NCBI GenBank assembly: GCA_003427395.1
Contig: BFEA01000501.1
Location: forward strand, 818,853-844,270
Length of the DNA: 25,418 bases
Source of the DNA: Chara braunii
Lineage: Eukaryota; Streptophyta; Charophyceae; Charales; Characeae
Direction of reading: 5' to 3'
A program made the position numbers and the translations under genes. The notes under the pieces are model-generated. The model did not search any database, was not told the origin of the DNA, and was given only the letters and a program-made list of their open reading frames with translations. Positions 9,053 through 19,210 of the stretch are shown here, piece by piece; the stretch's first letter is position 1; every line of letters begins with the position of its first letter.

Positions 9053-9525
9053 TTTATTTCAAATTTGGTAAGTAATTTGGATGTTATGCTTAGGCAAATC
9101 TTGTTTAATTTATTTTTCTTTATAGCATATATTTTTTTCAGATTTTTTCTAGGCTACTAGAGTGGTCTGGGGTCACTTCCCCGGTCGGGCCAAAAAGATA
9201 AAAAAAATGGGTAACTTCGGCGCAGTCACGAAAACAGTTCGTAATTGCACTTCAGGCAATCCCTCGAATACAACACACCCCCATGCGACCCCATCGAACC
9301 CGAAACGTAGGTCACATACATTCAGCATTACCGGCCCTTTTGCCTAAACTGCAATTACAAACTCAATCCCTGACTGCGCCGTAGTTTTCTCTAAATATAT
9401 ATATATATTTTATAAAAGTTTATTTTATATTTTAAATTTGGTAAAGAATTTCGATGTGAGTCCAAGGAAAAAGTTGTTTAGTTTATTTTTCTACATAACA
9501 TAGTATTTTTTCAGATTTTTTCGAT
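9053..9525. repeat. Direct repeats flanking an inserted MITE-like element
   Basis: The segment around TTTGGTAA-GAATTT-GATGT...TTTATTTTTCT...TTTTTTCAGATTTTTTC occurs at about 9053-9150 and 9424-9525, offset by about 371 bp. Subtracting the 178-bp element at 9211-9388 leaves about 193 bp, almost the offset of the neighbouring pair. This suggests an array with a period near 192 bp that was later interrupted. Confidence 0.65.
9211..9388. mobile_element. MITE-like element with about 50-bp terminal inverted repeats
   Basis: The left arm (9211-9260) and the reverse complement of the right arm (9338-9388) match along about 48 bp at roughly 80 percent. Shared blocks are CGGCGCAGTCA, GTAATTGCA and AGGCAA. 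The element is about 178 bp, GC richer than its surroundings and non-coding. I could not define a target duplication. It is unrelated in sequence to the CCACTAGTAC family. Confidence 0.75.
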
Positions 9526-9539
9526 TTTTGTTTTTTTGC

Positions 9540-9740
9540 TGGGACCTTCCCTTGTCCTTGCACAGGCTGGTAACCCGGGGCCCGGGCGGCCCGGCTGGCA
9601 GCCTTGGATTTTTTTGATTTTTTTGATTTTTTTTTTGGGTCCGCATTCGGCCTGAACGACCGAACGCATCCCCAAGGGGTCCCATACGTTCGGGCTTTCG
9701 GGTTCGGGCGTTCGGCCCGTCCCGAACGCCGGTTACCCTG
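9540..9740. other. GC-rich patch sharing GGCGTTCGGCCC with 8.6 kb
   Basis: Between T-rich tracts lie GC-rich segments with repeated GTTCGGG/CCGAAC motifs. GGCGTTCGGCCC occurs here (about 9708) and near 8630. Complementary GGTAACC and GGTTACC strings lie at 9569 and 9731. Open frames across it are Lys-rich or Pro-rich artefacts. It may be a decayed transposon end, which I cannot prove. Confidence 0.4.
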
Positions 9741-11429
9741 TATATATACATATATATTATATGTGCTTACAAATGCGTGCAAAACATACATAAAACCAGG
9801 GCGTACTCTGCAATGTCTACCCACATCGCAGACAAAGAGATACTTAGGTATGTAAGGACGTTGGTTCGTGTGGTTCCACATAAATAAAAGCTGTGTGTTC
9901 GCATTATTATATTTTAAAAATATGTCGAACCTTTCAATTATAATGCACGCTATATTGTATTCATAACCATATAAGCCCTCATAACTTTTTGAGGTCCATA
10001 CAACAATCAAGTGTTATGCGAAGTATATAATGATAATGATTTTTTTAGGATATAAAAAGTTGAGGAAACAATCATTCAATCGTTGTAGCGCGTAATCTTT
10101 AAAATAAACTAAAGTGGTTGGCAGAGACTCGGAGTCCTCATGGGCTAGATAAGGAATTTGATTTTTGGTTGCGAATATACATGTTCAACACTAAAACAAA
10201 AAATAATAAACATCATTATTTCCAACATGCGTGACCTGACCTCCATAAGGAGGGTGATTTTTCTGACAAAAGTAGAGTGTCAACCTCACATGTAGAGGAG
10301 TGTATTATATGTTATTCGCTCTTTTCTTATAGAAGTTAGTTCCATTGATATTATCAGTGTCTCTCAATGTATGTAATCTTATTTTCAATTATATATATGA
10401 TTGATAATTATAACACATAATATTTTAGGTAATTATATATTATCACATCTCACATGTGAAAGATATAAAACATTGTTTACTTTTCAACATTAGACAATAT
10501 AAAATAAAATAAATGCAAATATTTGCTAAGTATATGTATCATTATATGCCATTGTCCGGATCACTTCTTATTTCTCACATAGGTTCTATTTTTAATAATA
10601 AGATCATTGATAGTTTTTTTTTCACATGTTATAAAAAATAACAATTAATGATTTGAAATAAACTTGTCATAAACTTTCTAAACACTTTTATAACGTAATG
10701 ATTTTTATCACATGTGTATACTAAATCAAATTTTTGTAGTCATCGTCAGCAACAACTAAGTTTTTCTCAGTGTATTTCGCTAGTTTCGAACTTTTTTCTA
10801 ATGACATCTCACTTCAAAAAAAAAACTCGCAAAAGTTTTACTATATCGAATTTAAAATAAAAATTTTCACATAACTTAGACCTTCATCAATTTTGACTTA
10901 CTCTTTGAATTAATATATATATATTTTTTAACTTTCACAACACTTTCTCGAGGAAAATAAGTTTTTATTTTTTTACTAACCAATTATGATAAAGACAAAT
11001 TGAACCTCTAACTTAAGGGCACCCTCTACTATATGCAATCTCTTAAAACTCCAACAAAACATCGATTATCTAAACTAATGTAAAAATATAAAGACAACAT
11101 CCCTTTCAAAATATATGTCACTTACATTTCAACATTCATCAAACTCATTTAATTTGAACTTAGTTTTGGTTTAGAACGATAAAAAGAGGCTACATCACTA
11201 TGTTGGTGGTTAATGCAACTTTTATACACTAATTGAGTTTCTTCAATTTTACATCAAATCAAAGTTTCATCGTCAATCGTATTGACCCCCGTTCAAGCGC
11301 TCTGCCTGCCATGCCACACAAGAGTCGGAGAAGTTATGTACACTAATTAATGAACTTTTGCAACTGTTTTGAATTCAGTAGCTATACCTCTCAAAAGTTC
11401 ATATGATAAGTTAGGGTTGAGCGAAATAC

Positions 11430-11735
11430 TTCCTTGCGCCCAAGGAACTTTCAACATCCCTAGATGAGCGTATACCTGTCTAACTCTAAATCCATATGTA
11501 ACGACACTTACATACCTTCAATCAATTACGTCCACGTGGTACCACCACATTGCTGACGTGTTACTATTCTATGGTCGACTGCTATGCGATACTACCTCAT
11601 CGATGTGTGACACATACTTTTGCACAAATCGAAGAATCACATTTTCGCCGACGTGACGTGAGGCGAGTGCGCAACTTGCGACGATCGTGTCTGCCGAAAC
11701 ATTGTCCTACCAAATACCCTTATAAGGATAATTGA
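11430..11735. repeat. Two palindrome-bearing segments (TTCCTT/AAGGAA and ACCCTT/AAGG)
   Basis: TTCCTTG-CGC-CCAAGGAA (near 11431-11447) and AATACCCTTATAAGGATAATT-type sequence (near 11713-11732) occupy similar contexts (AAATAC before, ACTT or ATTGAC after). They recall the 8.0-8.2 kb palindromes and recur at 12530-12543 (ACCCTT-AC-AAGGGT). Confidence 0.55.
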
Positions 11736-12121
11736 CATACTCTTTGCAGATCACACCCAATTCAACCTTGTTAATAGTTGAATGTAGTCAGGGCGCGACC
11801 TTGGCATGGGTTGTGAGATTTAAATTGGGAAAACCAGTGTGGGAGTAAGAGGCGTGCTGAGACTTGCTGGATAGAAATGTTGGTTCGGGCGACAAACCGT
11901 GCATGCAAAAGAAAAAAATTTAGTTTTCGCCTTGATTTACAATGCGCGCGGTGTGCTAAACAATAAAAGTACGATTCTTTGAAGCCTAGGTATGCATGGC
12001 GTCAAAAGCTCAGTGGCCACATGCCCTTAGCGCGATGGGCAATATGCCGACAACTGCAAGTAGAACCGGACCCTCTACACGGTGGGTGATGTAGTTCTTT
12101 GACCATGGGTTCGGATGATAA

Positions 12122-13158
12122 GCCAAGGTGTGGCCTCAGTGCGTTTTTGTAGACTCAACTGCGGTGTTAGTGTCGTTTATAATGAGAGTTGTGTGTGCTA
12201 AACCAGACTTTGGCCTAACCCTATTGACTATGACACTTGACTTTCATATGACGGGTTTGGGGATCGAAATCAACAAGCGACGAGAGAGTAAAGGAGCGTA
12301 GTTGGAGAAAACTGAGGGGTTGAGGGTCTCGTGGAACTATCCCTGTTATTTTTGTTACCAGCCTCGAGCACGGGCTTGACCGGCGGGACCAAAACGATGC
12401 CATAAGGTTCCCTTCTTTCCCCTGTTCAATTTTCTTTTATCTTATTTTATTTAGTTTATTTTATTTTTACTCATGAGATGTCGTTCTTGGACTGGTGTTC
12501 AGCGCATCGATCCCGCCGTCGACGTCAACACCCTTACAAGGGTATTCGCTATATGTTTACACTTCGCACAAGTCGTACCTGAGGCAATATGAGAAGTTAA
12601 AACTGACGTTAGTATCCCGTGGCCCACGCTCGACTCATGGTAACCGAACGATGGGGCGCGCGAGCTGAGATTAGAAGGAGTGTGGACGCACTAATTTAAG
12701 GCACGTGTGACCTTTCCTCTACGGGATACGGTTCAGAGAAGATTCAAAGTTAGCATAGTAAGTGACAAGAAAGGATAGACCATGCGCGAGACCTGCCGCC
12801 CACACGATAGAAGACTACCGATCTTGGTAGTCGGGAATCCGACTGATAGACCAAAGTGCGGCCCTTGGGGTTTTCCATAGGGCCGTGCAGTTGGCTGAAC
12901 GTGTTTATAAGGCCTTCCGATAATACCAATTCTAGCCTTGGGTATATCACTCTCGGTTACGGTGTTGAACCTTCAAGCAGCGGGTTCAGGGATCGAGGCA
13001 GGCGGCCGACAACAAGGGAGCAACGAAGCATTATGAAGTGACCTAAGGGGTTGAGGACTCGGCAAGGCTATACCCCTCGGTTTTGCTGCCGGCCTCGGTA
13101 ACGGACCCGATTGGTGGGACCGAAGTGGTACCGGCGGGCTTTCTCTCTCCCCTAGCCT
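12122..13158. repeat. Diverged dimer, period about 729 bp
   Basis: Segment 12122-12424 recurs at about 12850-13158. Shared ordered blocks are CCAAGTGYGGCC, CGGGTTNGGGGATCGA, GGGGTTGAGG, a TTTTGYT-CC block, CCTCG, GGGACC and a CTTTCTYTCCCC pyrimidine end, followed in both by T/A-rich ATTTTATTTA-like sequence. Neither copy has a long open frame. The pair could be LTR-like or satellite-like; no TG/CA ends were located. Confidence 0.65.
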
Positions 13159-13560
13159 CGTCTTCTCTGAATTTCTGTATTTATTTATTGCTATTTTAGT
13201 TTGTCACACTGGTCCTGACGATGGTACCGGGACCGGTCCTAGACCGGATCGGGTTTAGCTTAGCAGGTACGCGCATGAGATGAAGAAGGGCTGGCCACAA
13301 CTGGGAGTGTGCCGCCCACTAACCATGGTCTGGTGTGAAAGGGTGGATGTGAGCATGCTTGTTGGGGCCCGCAGGTGGCGAAATAAGGTTGAGTAAGGCG
13401 AGGCCAGAGGAAACTCTGGAAGGGGCTCGCAGCTATACTAACGTGCAAATCGCTCGTCGGACTTGGGTATAGGGGCGTAAGGTTAATCTCACCATCTAGT
13501 TGCTTGTCCCGTCCGAAGTCGCCTCGGGATAGCCCAGTTTGTTGAGGACAGCTGCAAAGT
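13159..13560. other. Unannotated
   Basis: No gene is recognised. A 122-codon minus-strand frame (13260-13628) has no domain and runs into the downstream repeat array, so it is not called. Confidence 0.45.
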
Positions 13561-13564
13561 CGAA

Positions 13565-15042
13565 GACTTACCTGGAGGGTGTGAAAGCACCCCGGGGCAG
13601 GGAGACCAACGACGCTAAATTGTTCCATGTTTTGACGGAAGATTCATTTCGATTTTGGCCTCTCTATCAAGGGGAGTAGCTTGAGCAGACGGGATTGGAG
13701 ACTTACCTGAAGATCGATGCGCCACTCGAAGTAAAATTAAGGCGAACCGAGAGGTCGAAGGCTTACCTCTCAGTGAGGAATTGGACGCGAAGTTGAATAC
13801 TTGCCTTTCTTGCTGGTGCACTACTTATTCTCGGCGGAAGAAGCGTGAGGGCAGACGCGAGGGTGAAGACTTACCTAGCGATTAAGTGTTGCCCGTCCTA
13901 TCGATGGAAGGAACGAGAGCGTTGACGCGCGAGGTTGGAGACTTACCTGTCTTGCCGGTGCGCTGCTTATGCTCGGCGGAGAAGCGTGAGGGCAAACGCT
14001 AGGGCGAAGACTTACCTGACGATCAAGCGTTGCGCATCCTAGCGAGGGAAGGAACGAGAGCCGCGGAGAGCGTTGACGCGCAAAGTTGGAGACTTACCTG
14101 TTGTCTGATGCACTCAGTCGTGAGGAGAGAGACTTACTAGTTGCCCGGTGTGCTCCTCAGCCTAGCAATGAAAGTCGCGTGAGTCCGGTCGAGACGTTGA
14201 AGGCTTACCTGGTGGCAGTGCATTGCCCGTCTCATCGAAGGAAGAAGTGTGAGGTAGGTGCAAAGTGGATACTTACCTGTCGCTGGTGCGATGTGCCTCC
14301 TATTGAGGAAGAGTAGTAGCGTGAGCCCAACAACAAAGGAGGAAGCCTATCTGTGGCAGGTGAATCTACCCTTATTCTGTGGGAAGATTCATTTCAATTT
14401 TGCTCGTTCTATCGATGGTGGAAGTGTAAAGCGTGAGCAGAGAAGCGTAGGAACTTGAAGAGTCTAACCTGTTGGCGGTCGTATATCCCCCTGCTCAAGT
14501 GGAAGATTCATTTCGATTTTGCCCAATCACTCAGCAGAACACGCGTGAGGGGAGCAACAGAGAGATTGGAGACTTACACGTTGGCATGTGCGTTGGTTGT
14601 CCTATCGGTGGTGGTAGCGTGGAGTGTGAGTATCGACGCGAACTAGGAGGCTTACCTGTTCACGGGCGCATCTTCTCACTATTCCGTGGAAGATTCATTT
14701 AAAATTTGTTCATCCGACCGATAGAGGAAAGCTTGAGTCCGACCGCTGGCAGCTAGAGACTTACCTGCGGGTGGTGCGTTGCTGAACCTCACGGAGGAAG
14801 TGTCGCGTGTTATCTCCTTGCGTGCATGGCTAGGAAGCAGTGTATAGTTCCATGTTCTAGCGGAAGATCCACTCTCGTTATGCACTTGGTGAGTCACAAG
14901 TAGGGATTCGTTTGGACGATCGGGGTAACTCTTTCCAAGCTTGCAGATTGTGCATTTTGGCCACAACGTCGTTTTCCTTCTCGTAATGTGGTTGTTTGAC
15001 CCGCCGTCTTCGTCTCCAAAATCGTGCGTACACATAACACAA

Positions 15043-15115
<73 letters not shown>

Positions 15116-15349
15116 GGTATAAAGCTGCAACGGGGTCTGAACGCAGTAGTAGGCAAAAGCAACAAAATGCATCTGTGCGAAAACTGGTGGAGGATCCATT
15201 TCGAATCTGCTTGGCTCATCGAGGAGGGTTGGAAGATCGAAGTAGTGTGAATTAGGTCGAAAAATTGGAGACTTACCTGATGAGCGAAGCATTGTCTGTT
15301 CGTTCGATGAGAGTAACGTGAGGCAAGTGGAAAGTTGAAGACTTATTTG
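13565..15349. repeat. Degenerate tandem array of GACTTACCTG units, interspersed with GGAAGATTCATTTCG units
   Basis: Type A motif GACTTACCTG is exact at 13565, 13700, 13940, 14009, 14091, 14758 and 15270. ATACTTACCTG is at 14269 and GGCTTACCTG at 14202 and 14649. One- to three-base variants lie near 13760, 13797, 13868, 14131, 14344, 14461, 14571 and 15340. Units are commonly 67-82 bp apart and also share GTTGGA before the motif, a GGTGCGTTGC-like block after it, and CGTGAGG. Type B, GGAAGATTCATTTCGATTTTG-like, occurs near 13637, 14382, 14501, 14688, 14862 and 15189. On the minus strand, type A reads CAGGTAAGTC, the plant 5' splice-site consensus. No long open frame is present. Confidence 0.85.
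15043..15110. repeat. (AG)n microsatellite
   Basis: An AG run with one AA interruption (near 15069-15071) is embedded in the type A/B array. Frames through it are artefacts. Confidence 0.98.
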
Positions 15350-15508
15350 TTGGTCGGTGCATTGCACACCCTCTGAAGGAAATAGTCGCTTCCAATCTCC
15401 ACGCGTGCATGATTGAAAAGGAAAAAACTCGTTGGCCATGATCTAATGGTGACCAGCCCGCTTGTTGTTGTCTGTCGAGTCAGGGCGCCGCTTGCACTGA
15501 TGATCAAA

Positions 15509-15750
15509 GTTCAAGATTGTTACCAGTGGTGAATTGTGTTGTGCATATTGATGTTGTTGTTGTGTTCACAGTTCAGGATTGCTACCCATGGTGAACCGTG
15601 TCGCGCATGTTGTTGTTGCTGCTATAACTCAGAGTCTGAACCACTGCTGATGGCGAACTGCGCAACCGCATGCTGCTATTGCACCTACGTTCGAGATATG
15701 GGTTATTACTGATGGCGGACTGGGTTGTACTTCTCTTGTGTGTGTAAGAG
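15509..15750. repeat. About 60-bp tandem repeat, four diverged units
   Basis: Units start at 15509, 15571, 15634 and 15689 with GTTCAAGATT-type sequence. Each continues through a TGGTGAAYTG or TGGCGRACTG block and a GTTGTTG/GCTGCTRTTG tract. Divergence rises along the array. It lies just upstream of the proposed LTR start. Confidence 0.8.
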
Positions 15751-16319
15751 TGAGGCTATTGGATGTCAAGGCTGCAATTTGCGGTATCCTTACGATTGAC
15801 TGTGTATGGTTGACTTGCCACTGGATCTCGTTTGCTTTTGGCTACTGCGCAAGGATGTTGGGTGCGTAGTGTCGACAGACTGCTGTTATATTTAACTTGG
15901 GTATAACAAAGGCGCATGGTTGTTGCAGCCTAGGGGAATGATTTGGCTCTACACAAGTACTACTACTGCAGTTTAAAGAAAGTCCGAGTTTGGTTATGTT
16001 GCGTACCAACCACAAGAGTGGTCGTTTTGCTGCACGTCTTTCTTTTTTTGTCACCATTGTGGGGCCCTCAAGTGCATCAAGGCAACAAGGCTCTCTCATG
16101 AGAGTTGAGTTTGTCCCTCTCTTGGATCTCGAGAGTATGAAACCCCTCCTTCTGCCCTCCTTACTCTAAGTTTCGTCCGTGGTTACGAAAGAAAGGCGCC
16201 AGGCTGTAGGACCGCATCAATACTCTGTGGGGCGTCTGCCCACCAATTGCGGGAGCTCTGCCGGAACTCAAAAGGAGTTATGGAGGCAGAGAACTATGTG
16301 GTAATGAATCGACTCCCTC

Positions 16320-16325
16320 TATAAA
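16320..16325 (+). promoter_or_regulatory. LTR TATA box
   Basis: TATAAA in the context CCCTCTATAAACCCC is conserved in the inverted LTR copy (minus strand, 21705-21700). Transcription would be expected to start about 30 bp downstream. This places the following repeat arrays in the transcribed R/U5 and leader. Confidence 0.6.
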
Positions 16326-16580
16326 CCCCTGCTAAAACCCTTATGAGTACATCTCTTTATGAATGCCTAATTATACCGAATGCGTCCCTACAAGCTTTGT
16401 GTTTGACTTTTTCTTGACTTAGTGAGAATAAACTAAAGGAATGCATACGCGAACTTCAGTTTTTTTTTCTTTGACTGTTTGAAATAAGATTCTGAAGGGA
16501 GTGAATTGGAGGAAGATGGGAGGAAGGTGGTTTTGCGTGCAATAAATGAGTCTCCTTTGTTTACTTTTGTCTTCCTTTTA

Positions 16581-17270
16581 ACCAAACAATGTGGCTTTGG
16601 TCCGGCTTGACTATTGTATTGTTTGTTTTTCTGACAGCTAGAGAATATGGCTTCGGTCAGGTCTGATTGTCGTACTCCTGTAAGTTGTTATTTGAACAAG
16701 TCAAACAATGTGGTTTCGATCAGGCCTGATTGCTGTTTTTTTGGTGATTTGCCTGTTGAAAGGGTTTAAGAGTTCGGTAATGTCGCTTCGGTCAGATCCA
16801 TTTGCTTGTTTCTTCCTCAAGGAGGTTTGTACGGAAGACTAAGCAATGTGGCTTTGGTTTGACTTAGTTTGAAGTCACGAACATAAAGAGAAACCTGAAA
16901 ATATGATTATATATATATATATATATTATATTATTATTATTGAATAGACTAATTAGAAAATGTGACTTCGGTTTGGTCTGACTATAACCTGTCACAAAAG
17001 GTGGAGAGAGTATTTAAATTGATAATATAAAGAATGTAATTTAAAGGCGGATTGAGTAATGTGGCTTCGGTTTGACTCAGTTCTAGTTTTCAAAAGATTA
17101 AAAGGATTCAGCGAGTTATTAAAATTTTGAATATTAAACATTTGAATATTAAACGTTTGGCGGGGCTAGACAATGTGGCTTTATTTTAGTCTAACTAACT
17201 GTCTAAAGAAGAGAGAAGCAGTATACACAAACAAAGGTTAAGCAATGCGACATCGGTTTGACCTAACTGT
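16581..17270 (+). repeat. Array of nine short repeats with complementary, unit-specific arms (left array)
   Basis: The conserved core AATGTGGCTTCGGTTTGA-like is repeated nine times, 50-115 bp apart. Inverted arms flank it at constant distance (17-19 bases) and differ between units. Examples: AGACTAAG/CTTAGTTT (16836-16843 with 16863-16870), GGATTGAGT/ACTCAGTTC (17049-17057 with 17075-17083), GCTAGAC/GTCTAAC (17165-17171 with 17189-17195), GGTTAAG/CCTAACT (17236-17242 with 17262-17268), TAATTAGA/TCTGACTA (16950-16957 with 16977-16984), GACAGCTAGA/TCTGATTGTC (16633-16642 with 16662-16671). Some imperfections are G-U pairs on the sense strand, others true mismatches. Units near 16581 and 16708 pair weakly and the one near 16770 not at all. 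Confidence 0.7.
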
Positions 17271-17489
17271 CTTATGTCATACGTAAGCTGGGGTATTGGG
17301 GTTTTATTTAACTGAAAGATTATGAACTACTTATGTGAAAACAACTTGGGGAATTGGTGAGAGTACTTACTTTTTGTGGTATGAAGCTGTATGTGGTTGA
17401 GTATGAGTTTTGCTTGTTCTAAGTCATAACTTTGATAAGTAGCGCTTTAGATAGTCACAATGTGCTGGAGCCATAGGAGTTAGTTCAAT

Positions 17490-18250
17490 TCCTCAATTTT
17501 CTAAGCTAAATTCATTTTTACTTAGTTCAATTTCAACATTTTCTAAGACAATTTTATTTTTCTGTAATTGACTTTGTATGAATTTTGGAAAGGTACTTTT
17601 CCTACAGAAAGCGTTGTTGAAATTTCTACAAATCTAGGGAGTTAGTCAAATACTTGTCTTTTTCAAAAAGGTCAACTTTTGTTTGAGATCATACTGCTTC
17701 TAGTATAAATTTGGGAGTCTATTTTTTTAAAGGAGATGCTACCCAAATTTTTACTAATTCAGAGAGTTAGAAAAAAATTAACTTTGTAAAGTCAGGTCAC
17801 TTTTAGATTTTGTATTTAGCTTTGTATTAATTTTGGAAAGACACTTCTCCTATTGGAATCGCTAAATAAATTTTTACAAATCTAGAAAGTTAGTTAAGTT
17901 TTGTCCTAATAAAATTCAAAATTTATTTTGCATTCAAACTTGACTTAGTATAAATTTGATAACCCTACCCCTCTAAAGGAGATGCTTCCCAAATTTTTAC
18001 TAAATCAAAAAGTTAGACAAAATTTAACTTTTGAAGTTAGAAGTTCGTTTTTATATCCTATATTTGGTCTTATATAAATACTGCAAAGACACTTTTCCTA
18101 CGGGAAGCGCTCCTGGAATTTCCTTAAACCTAGAGAAGTAAGAATATTTTTAGCAACATTAAGAGTTAGACAGTCTGCTAGCACCATTAAGAGTTTGATA
18201 GTCTTCTCTTGAGTAAGGGAGATACTATCGAAATCCCTGACATTTTCAAA
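17490..18250 (+). repeat. About 122-bp tandem array with alternating A/B subtypes
   Basis: Units start near 17583 (A), 17703 (B), 17829 (A), 17949 (B), 18073 (A) and 18195 (B-like), 120-125 bp apart. A-type carries GGAAAG-ACTTTTCCTA-GAA-CGCT. B-type carries AAAGGAGATGCTNCCCAAATTTTTACTAA. Alternation implies a roughly 245-bp higher-order unit. B units have inverted arms (AAATTTGGG/CCCAAATTT in the first, AAATTTG/CAAATTT in the second). Confidence 0.75.
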
Positions 18251-19059
18251 TAAGTATCATAGGTGAGGTAGCAAAAGAGGATTATGTCATAGGTTACTCA
18301 AGCATAGTTTGGATACTGTTTTGTAATGTGTTGCAGGTCACTCTTATTTCAGATTGATCCAAAGCTTGACTAGCTTCAACTTGATCCTACGAGAATCGTC
18401 TTCTGTTATCTTTTAATAACAGGTCTGTTTCTGAACCAACTCCAATTCATTCTCGCTACTCAACCTAAGGCCTTAACCCCTGTGAGTTGAATTGTTTCTT
18501 TGGGGTTTTACCCGAACTTTTGTTAAATGACCATTTCAAAAAGGACTGAGTGTTTTTCTTTTGGGAGGTGGGACAAAGGTTTAGACTCATATGGGTAAGG
18601 TTACAGGTAAGCCTTGCGACTTTAAGTTCGGATCTGACCTGCCTGTGGTCGTATATGCATATATCTGATGAGAGTCGCACAATGATTGTGAGAGTGTTTT
18701 GCCGCATGCTCATTTATGCCTTTTTTTTTTTTTCTTTGTTTATATACGATATGCTTCGCTCGTCGCATGAACCCGCACTTTGGTTGGACGATTAATACTA
18801 AGAGAAAAAAATATTTTTCTTTTTATATTTTTATAGTTGGAAGTTGAAGTCAATGACAACCGTCAAAGTGAAACCCCTTAACCCGGTGGCGGACTCCCGT
18901 TGAAGAAGCTCGTCTCCAGAGCCATACGTGATAACCGCCATAGGTGTCTGAGCCCTGTGTACCACTCACTCTCCGCAGGGTGCAGAAGAGGGTGTGGTTC
19001 TCAACCGCCTTAGCAGTTGTCTAGTGTCGAGAAGTTAAACCCTCAAGACGTATGCCAAC

Positions 19060-19105
19060 CGACACTTGAGTGTCGAAAGTGACCCTTGAGACTATTAAGG
19101 GTCAC
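19060..19105. repeat. Two adjacent perfect short hairpins
   Basis: CGACACT-TG-AGTGTCG (19060-19075) is followed by GTGACCCTT (19079-19087) pairing exactly with AAGGGTCAC (19097-19105). They lie in the 3' third of the proposed LTR. The second contains the ACCCTT/AAGGGT motif also seen at 8.0, 11.7 and 12.5 kb. Confidence 0.8.
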
Positions 19106-19210
19106 ATGATTATGGGTACTACATATTACGCCATTACCACGACTCCTTGCGTATTCATGCATGACTAATTGATATGACTAAGGTCTACGTCGCCGTGATA
19201 TTAATTTAGA

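Larger units (their letters stand above)
6606..11540. other. AT-rich gene-free block
   Basis: Base composition shifts sharply to AT rich at about 6.6 kb and back at about 11.5 kb. No protein domain or RNA gene is recognised. The first 3 kb consist of diverged repeat pairs (itemised separately). From 9750 to 11540 I see only unstructured AT-rich sequence with short TA microsatellites. It could be a decayed insertion or old heterochromatic sequence. Confidence 0.55.

Noticed and set aside
9483-10010. 175-codon minus-strand open frame
   Set aside because: Half is a Lys-Ser low-complexity stretch from T-rich tracts and the rest has no domain; it spans a GC-rich patch and AT-rich DNA without coding bias.
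13565-14279. U1 snRNA gene copies, because ATACTTACCTG equals the U1 5' end
   Set aside because: No U1-like stem-loops, Sm site or snRNA promoter element follow; similarity is limited to the 10-11 base block.
16581-17270. CRISPR-like reading of repeats separated by variable sequence
   Set aside because: The repeats are degenerate, spacing is irregular (50-115 bp), no cas genes are present, and the context is a eukaryotic LTR.
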